Below, piece after piece: positions 17,248-25,253 of a stretch of 64,000 bases of DNA. The DNA is taken from positions 992,001 through 1,056,000 of the forward strand of contig NZ_JUHG01000013.1 in NCBI RefSeq assembly GCF_000799715.1, read 5' to 3'. Source of the DNA: Martinezella rhizogenes. Its GTDB lineage: Bacteria; Pseudomonadota; Alphaproteobacteria; Rhizobiales; Rhizobiaceae. The number at the start of each line of letters is the position of its first letter. The stretch's first letter is position 1. Below the pieces are notes generated by a model that saw only the letters and a program-made list of their open reading frames with translations, did no database searches and was not told the DNA's origin. A program made the position numbers and the translations under genes.

Positions 17248-17264
17248 AAGTTTAAACTTAAATT
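17248..17264 (+). promoter_or_regulatory. Copy 5 of the cluster's 17-bp motif, upstream of the EthD-like gene
   Basis: AAGTTTAAACTTAAATT, matching 12 of 17 positions with the copy at 10879-10895. It contains the perfect palindrome AAGTTTAAACTT (17248-17259). Confidence 0.42.
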
Positions 17265-17277
17265 ATATTGCGGCCGA

Positions 17278-18102
17278 TCAGCTCCACCACGCCTCGCGCC
17301 GCCGCCATGACAAATCGCTCTTGCGGCTTTTCCCCGCCGCTTTCCTGTCGCCCTTGAGGTGATCCATATAACCTCCGAGAACGCTGTTGATGAAGACATG
17401 GGACTTGGTCCGGTTCGAGCCCAGGAACTTGAAGCTTGCTTCTTTATCCTGCTCCATCTGCTGGACGATCTTCCAGAAGACAAAACTGTCGTGGCTTTCC
17501 TTCAGCGCCAGGAAATAGCCCGACGAATAGGTGCTTTCGAAACGCTCGACGAAGGTCAATATTTCGCGATGGCGAAGGTTGTATCCCACCCATCCGCATT
17601 CCGGGTATATTTTCCGGTTCAGGTAGGCGGCAAGCTGATTGCCCCTCGGCGCAATTCTATCGATCAGGCTGCGTGGGATCTCGCTATGAGTGACCGTATC
17701 GGCATCGAGCCATATCAGCTGATCCGCCTCGGTCCGATATCGCTGGATAGCATCGGTAACGGCAAAGACCTTGTTGGAAAAACGAACAGCATCCCACCGG
17801 AAATCACGTTCTACGCTATTCGCAGATGAACGTATTCCTTTGGCCAACGGGTTCTCCGCGAAGGCCTTCCGAAATTCGAGCAAACGCGGGAGGGTTGCAT
17901 TATGGTCGAGGATCTGGAGCCGGTCGTCCCTCTCTTCGACATGCACATCCTCTGCATAGACCAAAAGCGAGATGTCCTTGGGCCAATATTTGAGAAACGT
18001 CTCGATGCATTTCTTCCCATAGTCGCGATAGCCTTTTTCATGAAAGGTCGTCACGACGACATGCTTTAGCTGCTCTTGCCGCCAGAAATTCGGGAAAGGC
18101 AT
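17278..18102 (-). CDS. Putative GT-A-fold glycosyltransferase-like protein
   Basis: 274 residues, no signal peptide or membrane segment. A beta strand near the N-terminus (LKHVVVTTFHEKGY) and a DxD-like metal site in LIWLDADTVTH suggest a GT-A nucleotide-sugar-binding fold. The following GYFLALKESHDSFVFWKIVQQM and the basic C-terminus (KGDRKAAGKSRKSD) are not diagnostic. The chosen ATG (18100-18102) lacks a good ribosome site, so the true start may be slightly downstream. It stands alone between the catabolic cluster and the GlcD-like gene. Function uncertain; it could act on a surface polysaccharide. Confidence 0.6.
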   Translation of the reverse strand: MPFPNFWRQEQLKHVVVTTFHEKGYRDYGKKCIETFLKYWPKDISLLVYAEDVHVEERDDRLQILDHNATLPRLLEFRKAFAENPLAKGIRSSANSVERDFRWDAVRFSNKVFAVTDAIQRYRTEADQLIWLDADTVTHSEIPRSLIDRIAPRGNQLAAYLNRKIYPECGWVGYNLRHREILTFVERFESTYSSGYFLALKESHDSFVFWKIVQQMEQDKEASFKFLGSNRTKSHVFINSVLGGYMDHLKGDRKAAGKSRKSDLSWRRREAWWS

Positions 18103-18382
18103 TGACGATCAGGCTCCGCAACAAAATTGGTACCAATCGGCCCCGGTTATGGGTGAACCGTGTCGTTTCAGTGGCTCCCGCTCTGAACGACATCTCGATA
18201 TCTAAATGATGGCGAGCCCCAAATTGTGTCCAAATGCTTCTATCTGATGGCATTTGTGGGAAAAGTTGTTTAGAAATGTTGCGGCGTGGCGGTAGCGATT
18301 GGTCCTTCTTTCTATGCCTCCAGCCGCCCCTGGGACGATGCTCGCCGGCATGTCCTCGGCCTGGCTTCAGAGGCCGCCCGGC

Positions 18383-19774
18383 TCAAATCGACAGCACCTT
18401 GCCGGTGTTGAGGATATTATTCGGGTCGATAGCGCGCTTGATGCGCTCCATCAGCGCCAGCTCTTCTGGCGTACGGGAAAGCTTGAGATAGGGCTTCTTC
18501 AGGAGACCTATGCCGTGTTCCGCGGAAATCGTACCGCCTGCCCGGCCGACCGCGTCGAAAACGAGTTCGGTGATCTCCTTGTGCGGCTGCGCCTTGCCGA
18601 GCGACGGGATATTGCAGACGAAGTGCAGGTTGCTGTCGCCGATATGGCCATAGCTGACGGCAATCGCATCCGGCCAGCGGTTCTTCATCGCCGCCTCTAT
18701 TTCGCTCACCACGCTGCCGGCGACGCTGGTGGGAAGCCCGACATCAAAGGCCGTCTGCGGCCCCATCAACCGCCCATATTCCGAAACGCTGTCGCGAACC
18801 GCCCATAATTCGCGGGCCTCGCGCTCGGAGGACGACAGGACCGCATCGGACACCCGGCCCTCTTCAAGAGCATCGGACAGGACCTGCTCAAGCATCTCCC
18901 GGTTTTCGTCCGCATCGCGCCCGCCCGCTTCGATCAGCACGTAGATACCGTGCGGTTCGGACAAGGCGCGGCGCAGCTCGGGCAGATTGCCGGTCATGAA
19001 ATCGTAAAAGCTCGGCCACATGACCTCGAAAGCGATCAGTGCGGAGCCCATGCGCTGCCGGGCGCTCTTCAGCAACTCCAGCATGGCCGGAAAATCGGGG
19101 CAGCCGCAAAAGGCGCTGGCAAGCGCCGCCGGCTTTGCCTGCAGACGCAGCACGGCGCGGGTGATGATGCCGAGCGTCCCCTCGGAACCGATGAAAAGCT
19201 GCTTCAGGTCATAGCCTGCATTGTTCTTCAGCATCTTGTTGAGCGAGCGCACGATCGTACCATCGGGCAGGACCACCTCAAGGCCGAGCACATGCTCACG
19301 CGCCATGCCGAAGCGGATGACGCGATTACCGCCGGCATTGGTGGAGAGATTGCCGCCGATGACGCAGGAATCGCGGGCGCCGAGATCAAGCCCGAAGAAC
19401 AACCCCGCGTCCTCCGCCGCCCTCTGGATGACGCCGAGCGGCGTTCCCGCCTGCACCGTCATCGTCGCCATGACCGGATCGATTTCATCGATGCCGTTCA
19501 TGCGGTCGAGCGACAACGCCACGCCGCCTTCGATCGGGCGAGCACCGCCGGCAAGACCCGTCAATCCACCCTGCGGCACGACCGAGACCTTGAAACGATC
19601 GCAAAGCCGGAGCGTCGCGGACACCTGCTCGGTCGTGCGCGGGCGCACCAGGGCCAGTGGCATGACTGATTCAAGCCCTGCCCAGTCATTGTGGAAACGC
19701 GCCGGGATGTCCGCGCCGAAAAAAACGTCGGCGCCAAGCTCGTCCCTGAGCGATTGAATGAAGTCTTCTCTCAT
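18383..19774 (-). CDS. FAD-linked oxidase, GlcD/D-lactate dehydrogenase type
   Basis: 463-residue cytoplasmic flavoprotein of the VAO/GlcD family, oxidising a D-2-hydroxyacid such as D-lactate, glycolate or D-2-hydroxyglutarate. The FAD-binding part shows VVPQGGLTGLAGGARP, GLFFGLDLGARDSCVIGGNLSTNAGGNRV and FIGSEGTLGIITRAVL. The C-terminal cap has GHIGDSNLHF and the family-typical EHGIGLLKKPYL. ATG at 19772-19774 was chosen; a TTG one codon earlier is less likely. The MFS transporter gene upstream in the same direction is separated by a terminator but may supply the substrate. Confidence 0.9.
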   Translation of the reverse strand: MREDFIQSLRDELGADVFFGADIPARFHNDWAGLESVMPLALVRPRTTEQVSATLRLCDRFKVSVVPQGGLTGLAGGARPIEGGVALSLDRMNGIDEIDPVMATMTVQAGTPLGVIQRAAEDAGLFFGLDLGARDSCVIGGNLSTNAGGNRVIRFGMAREHVLGLEVVLPDGTIVRSLNKMLKNNAGYDLKQLFIGSEGTLGIITRAVLRLQAKPAALASAFCGCPDFPAMLELLKSARQRMGSALIAFEVMWPSFYDFMTGNLPELRRALSEPHGIYVLIEAGGRDADENREMLEQVLSDALEEGRVSDAVLSSSEREARELWAVRDSVSEYGRLMGPQTAFDVGLPTSVAGSVVSEIEAAMKNRWPDAIAVSYGHIGDSNLHFVCNIPSLGKAQPHKEITELVFDAVGRAGGTISAEHGIGLLKKPYLKLSRTPEELALMERIKRAIDPNNILNTGKVLSI

Positions 19775-19843
19775 CAAACCATGGCCTCGAATTGCCTGAA
19801 ATCTCGGTCAATTCTGATCCCAGATTTGCTAAGGAGTAAACAC

Positions 19844-19880
19844 AAAAAAGCCCGGCGCGATCGCTCGCGCCGAGCTTTTC
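19844..19880 (-). terminator. Rho-independent terminator after the MFS gene
   Basis: CGGCGCGA (19853-19860) and TCGCGCCG (19865-19872) form a perfect 8-bp stem with loop TCGC. It is extended by AAAAGC/GCTTTT, and on the minus strand is followed by a run of T. It lies just after the stop of the leftward MFS gene (19889) and separates it from the GlcD-like gene. Confidence 0.85.
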
Positions 19881-19888
19881 TTGCGCCA

Positions 19889-21772
19889 TTACTTGATGGC
19901 GTTGAGATCGACGCCCTTGGTGTCGCGGATGAAGATGAGGCCGATGACCAGCGTCATCGCCGCAATCGCGATCGGGTACCAGAGGCCATAGTAGATATCA
20001 CCCTTGGCGGCACTCATCGCAAAGACCGTTGCCGGAAGCAGGCCGCCGAACCAGCCATTGCCGATATGATAAGGCAAGGACATGCCGGTATAGCGGATGC
20101 GGGTCGGGAACATCTCGACCAGGATCGCGGCAATCGGGCCATAGACCATGGTCACGTAGATGACGAGAATGGTCAGAATGGCGATGGTAAGCGGCCAGTT
20201 GATGGCGGCGGGATCGGCGACCATCTTGAAGGCACCGCCGTTCGGCACCGTATAAACCGGCATGTCGGTTGCCCCGGCGGCCTGTTCCGCCGTGAGCAGC
20301 TTCGCCTTGATCAGATCGGCAACCGGAGTGACCGTCTTGTCACCGGCCCGGACGGTTGCCGCATTCAGGCCAAGTTCGGGATTGGCCGCAATGAAGCCAT
20401 CCAGCTTGGTATCCGGCACCTTCGCCGGATCGCGCGCCAGCGGGAAGCCGGCCTTCTGCAGGGCAAGGTTCAGATCATGCGTGAAGACAGCGCTCTTTGC
20501 CGCAGCGGTCGCCCCGGCGGCAACCGCGTCGTAGGAGGTCACGGTCGTGTCGCCGACCTTGACCGTCGCCGGCTGGCCGGCGGGACCATCGACGACCGCG
20601 TAAGGGACGGAGCTCTTGGACAGGAACGACGTCGCAATATCGCAGGAGTTGTTGAACTTCGCTGTGCCGACCGGGTTGAACTGGAAGGTGCAATCGCCGG
20701 GTGCCGCCGTCACGGTGGCGCGGACCGTTTGCTCGGCTTGAGCGAGCGCCGGATTTGCCGCGTGGGTCAATCCCTTGAACAGCGGGAAATAGGTGAGGAT
20801 CGCCAGGGCAAGTCCGGCCATGATGATCGGCTTGCGGCCGATCTTGTCGGATAGCCAGCCGAACACCACGAAGAAACCACTGCCGATCAAGAGCGCGATG
20901 GCGATCATGATGTTGACCGATTGGCCATCGACCTTCAGCACGTTCTGCAGGAAGAACAGCGAATAGAACTGGCCCGCGTACCAGACGACGGCCTGGCCTG
21001 CCGTCAGACCGAGAAGTGCCAGCAGCGCGATCTTGGCATTCTTCCATTGTCCGAAGGCTTCCGACAGCGGCGCCTTGGAGCCTTTGCCTTCTTCCTTCAT
21101 CTTCTTGAAAGCCGGCGATTCACTGAGAGATAGCCGGATCCAGACGGAAATGCCGAGCAGCACGAAGGACAGGATAAAGGGAATACGCCATCCCCAGGCG
21201 GCAAATGCATCCTTGCCGAGCCAATTCTGCACTACCAGGATCACGATCAGCGACAGAAAGAGCCCGAGCGTCGCCGTCGTCTGGATCCAGGATGTGTAAA
21301 AGCCGCGCCGGTCGTTGGGCGCATGTTCGGCGACATAGGTCGCCGCACCGCCATATTCGCCGCCAAGCGCCAGGCCCTGCAGCATGCGCAGCGCAATCAG
21401 AATGACCGGGGCGGCGAGACCCCAACTGGCCGAGCCGGGCAGGATACCGACCAGGAAGGTCGAGAGGCCCATGATTAGGATGGTGACCAGGAATGTATAT
21501 TTGCGGCCGACAAGATCGCCGATCCGTCCGAAGACCAGCGCGCCGAATGGGCGAACCAGGAAACCCGCCGCGAAAGCGAGCAGTGCGAAAATATTGCGGG
21601 TTGCCTCCGGATACTCGCTGAAAAAGGCCGCGCCGATGAAAGCGGCCAAGGAACCGTAGAGATAGAAGTCATACCATTCGAAAACAGTTCCGAGCGAAGA
21701 TGCGAAGATCACCTTCTTCTCTTCCCTGGTCATCCCTCGACCAGAAGTCTCATCTACAGACGTGGCTACCAT
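19889..21772 (-). CDS. MFS transporter, metabolite:H+ symporter type, with a large periplasmic insertion
   Basis: 627 residues, longer than the usual 420-450 of the family. The N-half shows the MHS pattern (FEWYDFYLYGSLAAFIG, GRIGDLVGRKYTF, GGEYGGAATYVAEHAP, GRRG-like NDRRGFYTS). An insertion of about 185 residues (roughly 337-523) sits between predicted membrane segments 9 and 10. This loop faces the periplasm and contains two cysteines (361 and 377) that could pair. The final segments (WPLTIAILTILVIYV, FPTRIRYTGMSLPYHIGNGW) are normal. ATG at 21770-21772 has GGGAGGA upstream. Probable carboxylate uptake; substrate unknown. Confidence 0.88.
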   Translation of the reverse strand: MVATSVDETSGRGMTREEKKVIFASSLGTVFEWYDFYLYGSLAAFIGAAFFSEYPEATRNIFALLAFAAGFLVRPFGALVFGRIGDLVGRKYTFLVTILIMGLSTFLVGILPGSASWGLAAPVILIALRMLQGLALGGEYGGAATYVAEHAPNDRRGFYTSWIQTTATLGLFLSLIVILVVQNWLGKDAFAAWGWRIPFILSFVLLGISVWIRLSLSESPAFKKMKEEGKGSKAPLSEAFGQWKNAKIALLALLGLTAGQAVVWYAGQFYSLFFLQNVLKVDGQSVNIMIAIALLIGSGFFVVFGWLSDKIGRKPIIMAGLALAILTYFPLFKGLTHAANPALAQAEQTVRATVTAAPGDCTFQFNPVGTAKFNNSCDIATSFLSKSSVPYAVVDGPAGQPATVKVGDTTVTSYDAVAAGATAAAKSAVFTHDLNLALQKAGFPLARDPAKVPDTKLDGFIAANPELGLNAATVRAGDKTVTPVADLIKAKLLTAEQAAGATDMPVYTVPNGGAFKMVADPAAINWPLTIAILTILVIYVTMVYGPIAAILVEMFPTRIRYTGMSLPYHIGNGWFGGLLPATVFAMSAAKGDIYYGLWYPIAIAAMTLVIGLIFIRDTKGVDLNAIK

Positions 21773-22112
21773 TCCCAATTCCTCCCAATTGCACCTAGGA
21801 CATGACGGCAGTGCCCGCGTCATGTCCCCCCAACACTTATGTTGCGCATGGGTCTCCCGGCCCTTCTGGCGCGGGAAACCGGCGCCGATGCATGCCCTCC
21901 AGATTTCCTCCCCCAGAGGTCCTGCATCCAATGCAGGGGAAGTGTTGGCTAAAAATTGAAAAATGCAATGGCTGCAACTTGCGTCCACCGTCTAAAATTG
22001 TGTGTAAGGTGCCAAAAGACGAAGGGATTACCCCGAAGCGGGGCTCAAGCCTCTCCGGCAGCGGCTGAAGGGCGACCTTCCATGTACACTTTTCTGCCTC
22101 TGCGTCTCATGC
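21773..22112. other. Intergenic region between two leftward MFS genes
   Basis: 340 bp with no supported gene. It must hold the promoter of the MFS gene starting at 21772 and the trailer of the MFS gene ending at 22113. A small hairpin CCCCG-AAG-CGGGG (22032-22044) is present without a T-run. Confidence 0.35.
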
Positions 22113-23315
22113 TCACGCCGGCCGAAGCATGAGGCGTTGCATCGGCGGAAAGGCGAGCGCGATGGCCACGGCCCCAAGCCCGACCATGGACGACCCGATG
22201 AACAGCCAAGAATAGTTCCCGAACGTATCGAAGATCCAACCACCGGCCAGCGGGCCGAACGCCATGCCGATGCTCGACAGCATCGTCGCCGCGCCAAAGA
22301 CGGTGCCGATGACGCGGGGGCCGAAATATTCGCGCGCCAGTACCGCATAAAGCGGCATGACCCCGCCATAGGCGCTGCCGAAGATGACGGCGAGTGTATA
22401 GAACTCCCCGAGCTGGCTGACGAGAAGATAGGTCGCGAGCGCCACGGCCTGCACCAGGAGCCCGGCGACCAAGACCGGCTTAACGCCGATCCGGTCGGCG
22501 AGCGTGCCATAGAGAAGCCGGCCCCCGAGCCCCGCCAGCCCCTCGACGCTGTAGATGCTGACCGCCGCCATCGGCGCGACGCCGCAGATCGTCGCATAGC
22601 TCACCATATGGAAGATCGGCCCCGAATGGGCAGCGCAGCAGGCAAAAAAGGTGCCGCCGAGAACAAGGAATTGCGGCGAGCGGAATATCTGTCCAAGCGG
22701 CACGCTCGGGCCTTCGGTAGTGGCTACATCGACGGATGGATCGTCTGCGGCAACGGGCGGGCCTCGCACCAGGAGCGCAGCCGGCACCAGCAATATCCAA
22801 GCGAGAATGCCAATCAGCATCATCGCCGTCTGCCAGTCATAGGCCGAAATCAGCCAGCGGGCGAAGGGCGAGATCGTCATCGGCGCAACACCCATGCCGG
22901 CGGAGACCAGTGAAACGGCGAGACTGCGGTTTTCATCGAACCATGCCGTCGTCGCCGCGATCATCGGCGCGAAGAAGGCACTAGCGGCCAGGCCGACGAG
23001 AATGCCGTAGGTCAATTGAAACTGCAGAAGCGATGTTGCCCGGCTTGCGAGCACGAGTGCCAGCCCCAGCAGCACCGCTCCGATCAAGACGACGATGCGA
23101 GGCCCGAAACGGTCGCTCGCCGCCCCCCACATGAAACCGCCGAGCCCCATCACCAGGAAGTTGAGTGTCATGGCGCTCGCGATGCCGGCATGCGACCAAT
23201 TGGTGGCGGCGGCGATCGGCACCTGGAAAATCGCCAGCGAAAACATCGCGCCGAGTGCCACACAGGTCATCAGCGCACCCGCACCCACAATGACCCAACG
23301 ATAGGAAATGCTCAT
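22113..23315 (-). CDS. MFS transporter (monocarboxylate/OFA-like)
   Basis: 400-residue 12-segment transporter. The N-terminal segment WVIVGAGALMTCVALGAMFSLAIF and the loop AASDRFGPRIVV fit the major facilitator superfamily, and the general look is that of oxalate/formate- or monocarboxylate-type carriers. The ATG at 23313-23315 has GGGAG upstream. A longer open frame would start in the control region of paoABC and is rejected. It is divergent from paoABC and shares a 352-bp control region holding the LysR-type site at 23460-23481, so it may be co-regulated. Substrate unknown. Confidence 0.85.
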   Translation of the reverse strand: MSISYRWVIVGAGALMTCVALGAMFSLAIFQVPIAAATNWSHAGIASAMTLNFLVMGLGGFMWGAASDRFGPRIVVLIGAVLLGLALVLASRATSLLQFQLTYGILVGLAASAFFAPMIAATTAWFDENRSLAVSLVSAGMGVAPMTISPFARWLISAYDWQTAMMLIGILAWILLVPAALLVRGPPVAADDPSVDVATTEGPSVPLGQIFRSPQFLVLGGTFFACCAAHSGPIFHMVSYATICGVAPMAAVSIYSVEGLAGLGGRLLYGTLADRIGVKPVLVAGLLVQAVALATYLLVSQLGEFYTLAVIFGSAYGGVMPLYAVLAREYFGPRVIGTVFGAATMLSSIGMAFGPLAGGWIFDTFGNYSWLFIGSSMVGLGAVAIALAFPPMQRLMLRPA

Positions 23316-23667
23316 TCGCTCAACTCCCATATCCACGAGACCAACCCTCGGCGCGGCGATCACCGTACCGACTATGATCCAATGACGTTCGACCCCACCC
23401 GATTTCGACATCACCCTTTCATTTTTTCTCGTACGGCCCATCATTTTCGGCCTGCCGTCCATTCATGAACTCAGTTCATAGGCCCTATCGGAAATCGATC
23501 CCTAATCCGCGGGCCTGCCGCACCCTACTTCTTAAGTCGGGTGAGTAGTTCGTTCCGGCTCCCTGGACCGAGCGGATGCGCCCGACAAGTGTCGAAGCTG
23601 TTGCAACAGCGTTTGCCGCATGGGCCGCGCTTTATGCGCTTCACCTCATCATGACATGGAGCTTGAT
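23316..23667. other. Divergent control region between MFS and paoABC
   Basis: 352 bp without a gene. It contains the 22-bp LysR-type site at 23460-23481. No other clear element was recognised. Confidence 0.5.
23460..23481 (+). promoter_or_regulatory. LysR-type site 1 (CATTCATGAA-N4-GTTCATAG), upstream of paoABC
   Basis: The 10-base left part and 8-base right part are both identical to the site at 31741-31762 read on the other strand. The left part is also identical to the one overlapping the LysR start at 28594. The spacing and symmetry (TTCAT repeats) are compatible with a LysR tetramer site. Regulation by the LysR at 27691-28596 is inferred. Confidence 0.6.
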
Positions 23668-24303
23668 ATGCACAATCCTGTCGACCTGGAAATCTCCCGG
23701 CGCGATCTGCTGGTGGCAACTGCCGCGTCCGTGGCGATCACCGCCGCGCCGCCCATGGCCAACGCCCAGACCTCCGAGCCCGAAACGCCCTTCTCCTCCA
23801 AGGTCTCCTTCACCGTGAACGGCGAGGTTCGCGACCTCGATATTGACACGCGCACGAGCCTGCTGGACGCCTTGCGAGAACATTTGCACCTCACCGGCAC
23901 CAAGAAGGGCTGTGACCACGGCCAGTGTGGCGCCTGCACCGTCATCGTCGACGGCCGGCGCATCAACTCCTGTCTGACGCTTGCCGTCATGCATGAGGGC
24001 GATACCATCACCACCATTGAGGGGCTGGGTAAACCCGGCAACCTCCATCCGATGCAGGCTGCCTTCGTCAAGCATGACGGCTTCCAGTGCGGCTATTGTA
24101 CGCCCGGTCAGATCTGTTCGGCCGTCGCGGTGCTGGAGGAAATCAATGCGAACGTGCCGAGCCATGTCACCGGCGACCTGACCGCGGGGGCCACCGTCAC
24201 CGCCGACGAGATCCGCGAGCGGATGAGCGGCAACATCTGTCGGTGCGGCGCCTATTCCAACATTCTCGATGCCATCAGCGAAGTTGCGGGGAGACAGGCA
24301 TGA
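23668..24303 (+). CDS. paoA: Periplasmic aldehyde oxidoreductase, 2Fe-2S subunit (PaoA type)
   Basis: 211 residues. The N-terminus has a twin-arginine signal ([20 protein letters not shown]), then a ferredoxin-like domain with [21 protein letters not shown] and an alpha-helical domain with [11 protein letters not shown] and GNICRCGAY. Together these hold two [2Fe-2S] clusters. The ATG at 23668 is preceded by GGAG; an ATG four codons earlier is less likely. It overlaps paoB by four bases. This is the E. coli PaoA/YagT arrangement, in which the complex detoxifies aldehydes in the periplasm, carried there with its folded partners by the Tat system. Confidence 0.92.
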   Translation: MHNPVDLEISRRDLLVATAASVAITAAPPMANAQTSEPETPFSSKVSFTVNGEVRDLDIDTRTSLLDALREHLHLTGTKKGCDHGQCGACTVIVDGRRINSCLTLAVMHEGDTITTIEGLGKPGNLHPMQAAFVKHDGFQCGYCTPGQICSAVAVLEEINANVPSHVTGDLTAGATVTADEIRERMSGNICRCGAYSNILDAISEVAGRQA

Positions 24304-25250
24304 AAGCCTTCAGCTATGAACGCGCCTCCTCGGTGGAGGCAGCCGCAAAGGCCGCGGCAGGTACCAGGGGTGCCAAATTCATCGCCGGCGGCACCAACCT
24401 GCTCGATCTGATGAAGTTGCAGATCGAGACGCCGACGCATCTGATCGACGTCAATGACCTGGCGCTCGACAAGATCGAGGCAACGCCCGAGGGCGGGCTT
24501 CGTATCGGTGCGCTGGTGCGCAACACCGATCTGGCGTCCGACGAACGGGTGCGCCGCGACTACGGCTTGTTGTCGCGCGCCCTGCTTGCCGGCGCCTCCG
24601 GCCAGTTGCGCAACAAGGCGACGACCGCGGGCAATCTACTTCAGCGCACGCGCTGTCCCTATTTCTACGACACCAACCAGCCGTGCAACAAACGCCAGCC
24701 CGACAGCGGCTGCGCGGCCATCGGCGGGTTCAGCCGCCAGCATGCGGTGATCGGCGTCAGCGACGCCTGCATCGCCACGCATCCGAGCGACATGGCGATC
24801 GCCATGCGCGCGCTGGACGCGACCGTCGAAACCGTGCGGCCCGATGGAACCACACGCCGCATCCCGATCGCCGATTTCCATCGCCTCCCGGGAGACACCC
24901 CGCATGTGGAGACGGTGCTCGAACCCGGCGAGCTGATCACGGCCGCGACCCTTCCCAAGCCTGTTGGCGGCAAACAGATCTACCGCAAGGTCCGCGACCG
25001 TGCTTCCTACGCTTTCGCGCTGGTTTCGATCGGCGCGATCGTGCAGCCGGATGGGACCGGCCGTGTCGCCGTCGGCGGCATCGCGCATAAGCCCTGGCGC
25101 GTCGAGGCGGCCGAAGCCGATCTTCCGAAAGGCGCAAAAGCGGTCACGGAAAAGCTGCTCGCCGGCGCGCATCCCACCGAACAGAATGCCTTCAAGGTTA
25201 CGCTCGTCGAGCGTACGCTCAGTGCCGTTCTTGCCGAAGCAAGGGGATAA
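24300..25250 (+). CDS. paoB: Periplasmic aldehyde oxidoreductase, FAD subunit (PaoB type)
   Basis: 316 residues. The FAD-binding fold shows [14 protein letters not shown] and [24 protein letters not shown]. As in E. coli PaoB it carries an additional cysteine set ([30 protein letters not shown]) that in the enterobacterial enzyme binds a [4Fe-4S] cluster, unusual for this enzyme family. The C-terminal CO-dehydrogenase-flavoprotein-like domain ([19 protein letters not shown]) follows. It has no signal peptide of its own, consistent with piggy-back export with PaoA. Confidence 0.93.
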   Translation: MKAFSYERASSVEAAAKAAAGTRGAKFIAGGTNLLDLMKLQIETPTHLIDVNDLALDKIEATPEGGLRIGALVRNTDLASDERVRRDYGLLSRALLAGASGQLRNKATTAGNLLQRTRCPYFYDTNQPCNKRQPDSGCAAIGGFSRQHAVIGVSDACIATHPSDMAIAMRALDATVETVRPDGTTRRIPIADFHRLPGDTPHVETVLEPGELITAATLPKPVGGKQIYRKVRDRASYAFALVSIGAIVQPDGTGRVAVGGIAHKPWRVEAAEADLPKGAKAVTEKLLAGAHPTEQNAFKVTLVERTLSAVLAEARG

Positions 25251-25253
25251 GAG

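Noticed and set aside
18126..18137. Palindrome ATTGGTACCAAT upstream of the GT-A-like gene
   Set aside because: A single 12-base palindrome without a second copy or regulator nearby is not enough to call a site.
19691..20854. Open frame of 387 codons on the plus strand
   Set aside because: Antisense to the GlcD-like and MFS genes and reading through a clear terminator.
22032..22044. Hairpin CCCCG-AAG-CGGGG
   Set aside because: Short stem without a T-run, so I cannot support a terminator call.
22113..23462. Longer start for the leftward MFS gene, 49 codons upstream
   Set aside because: It would overlap the LysR-type site and lacks a ribosome site; the internal ATG at 23315 starts directly before the first membrane segment.
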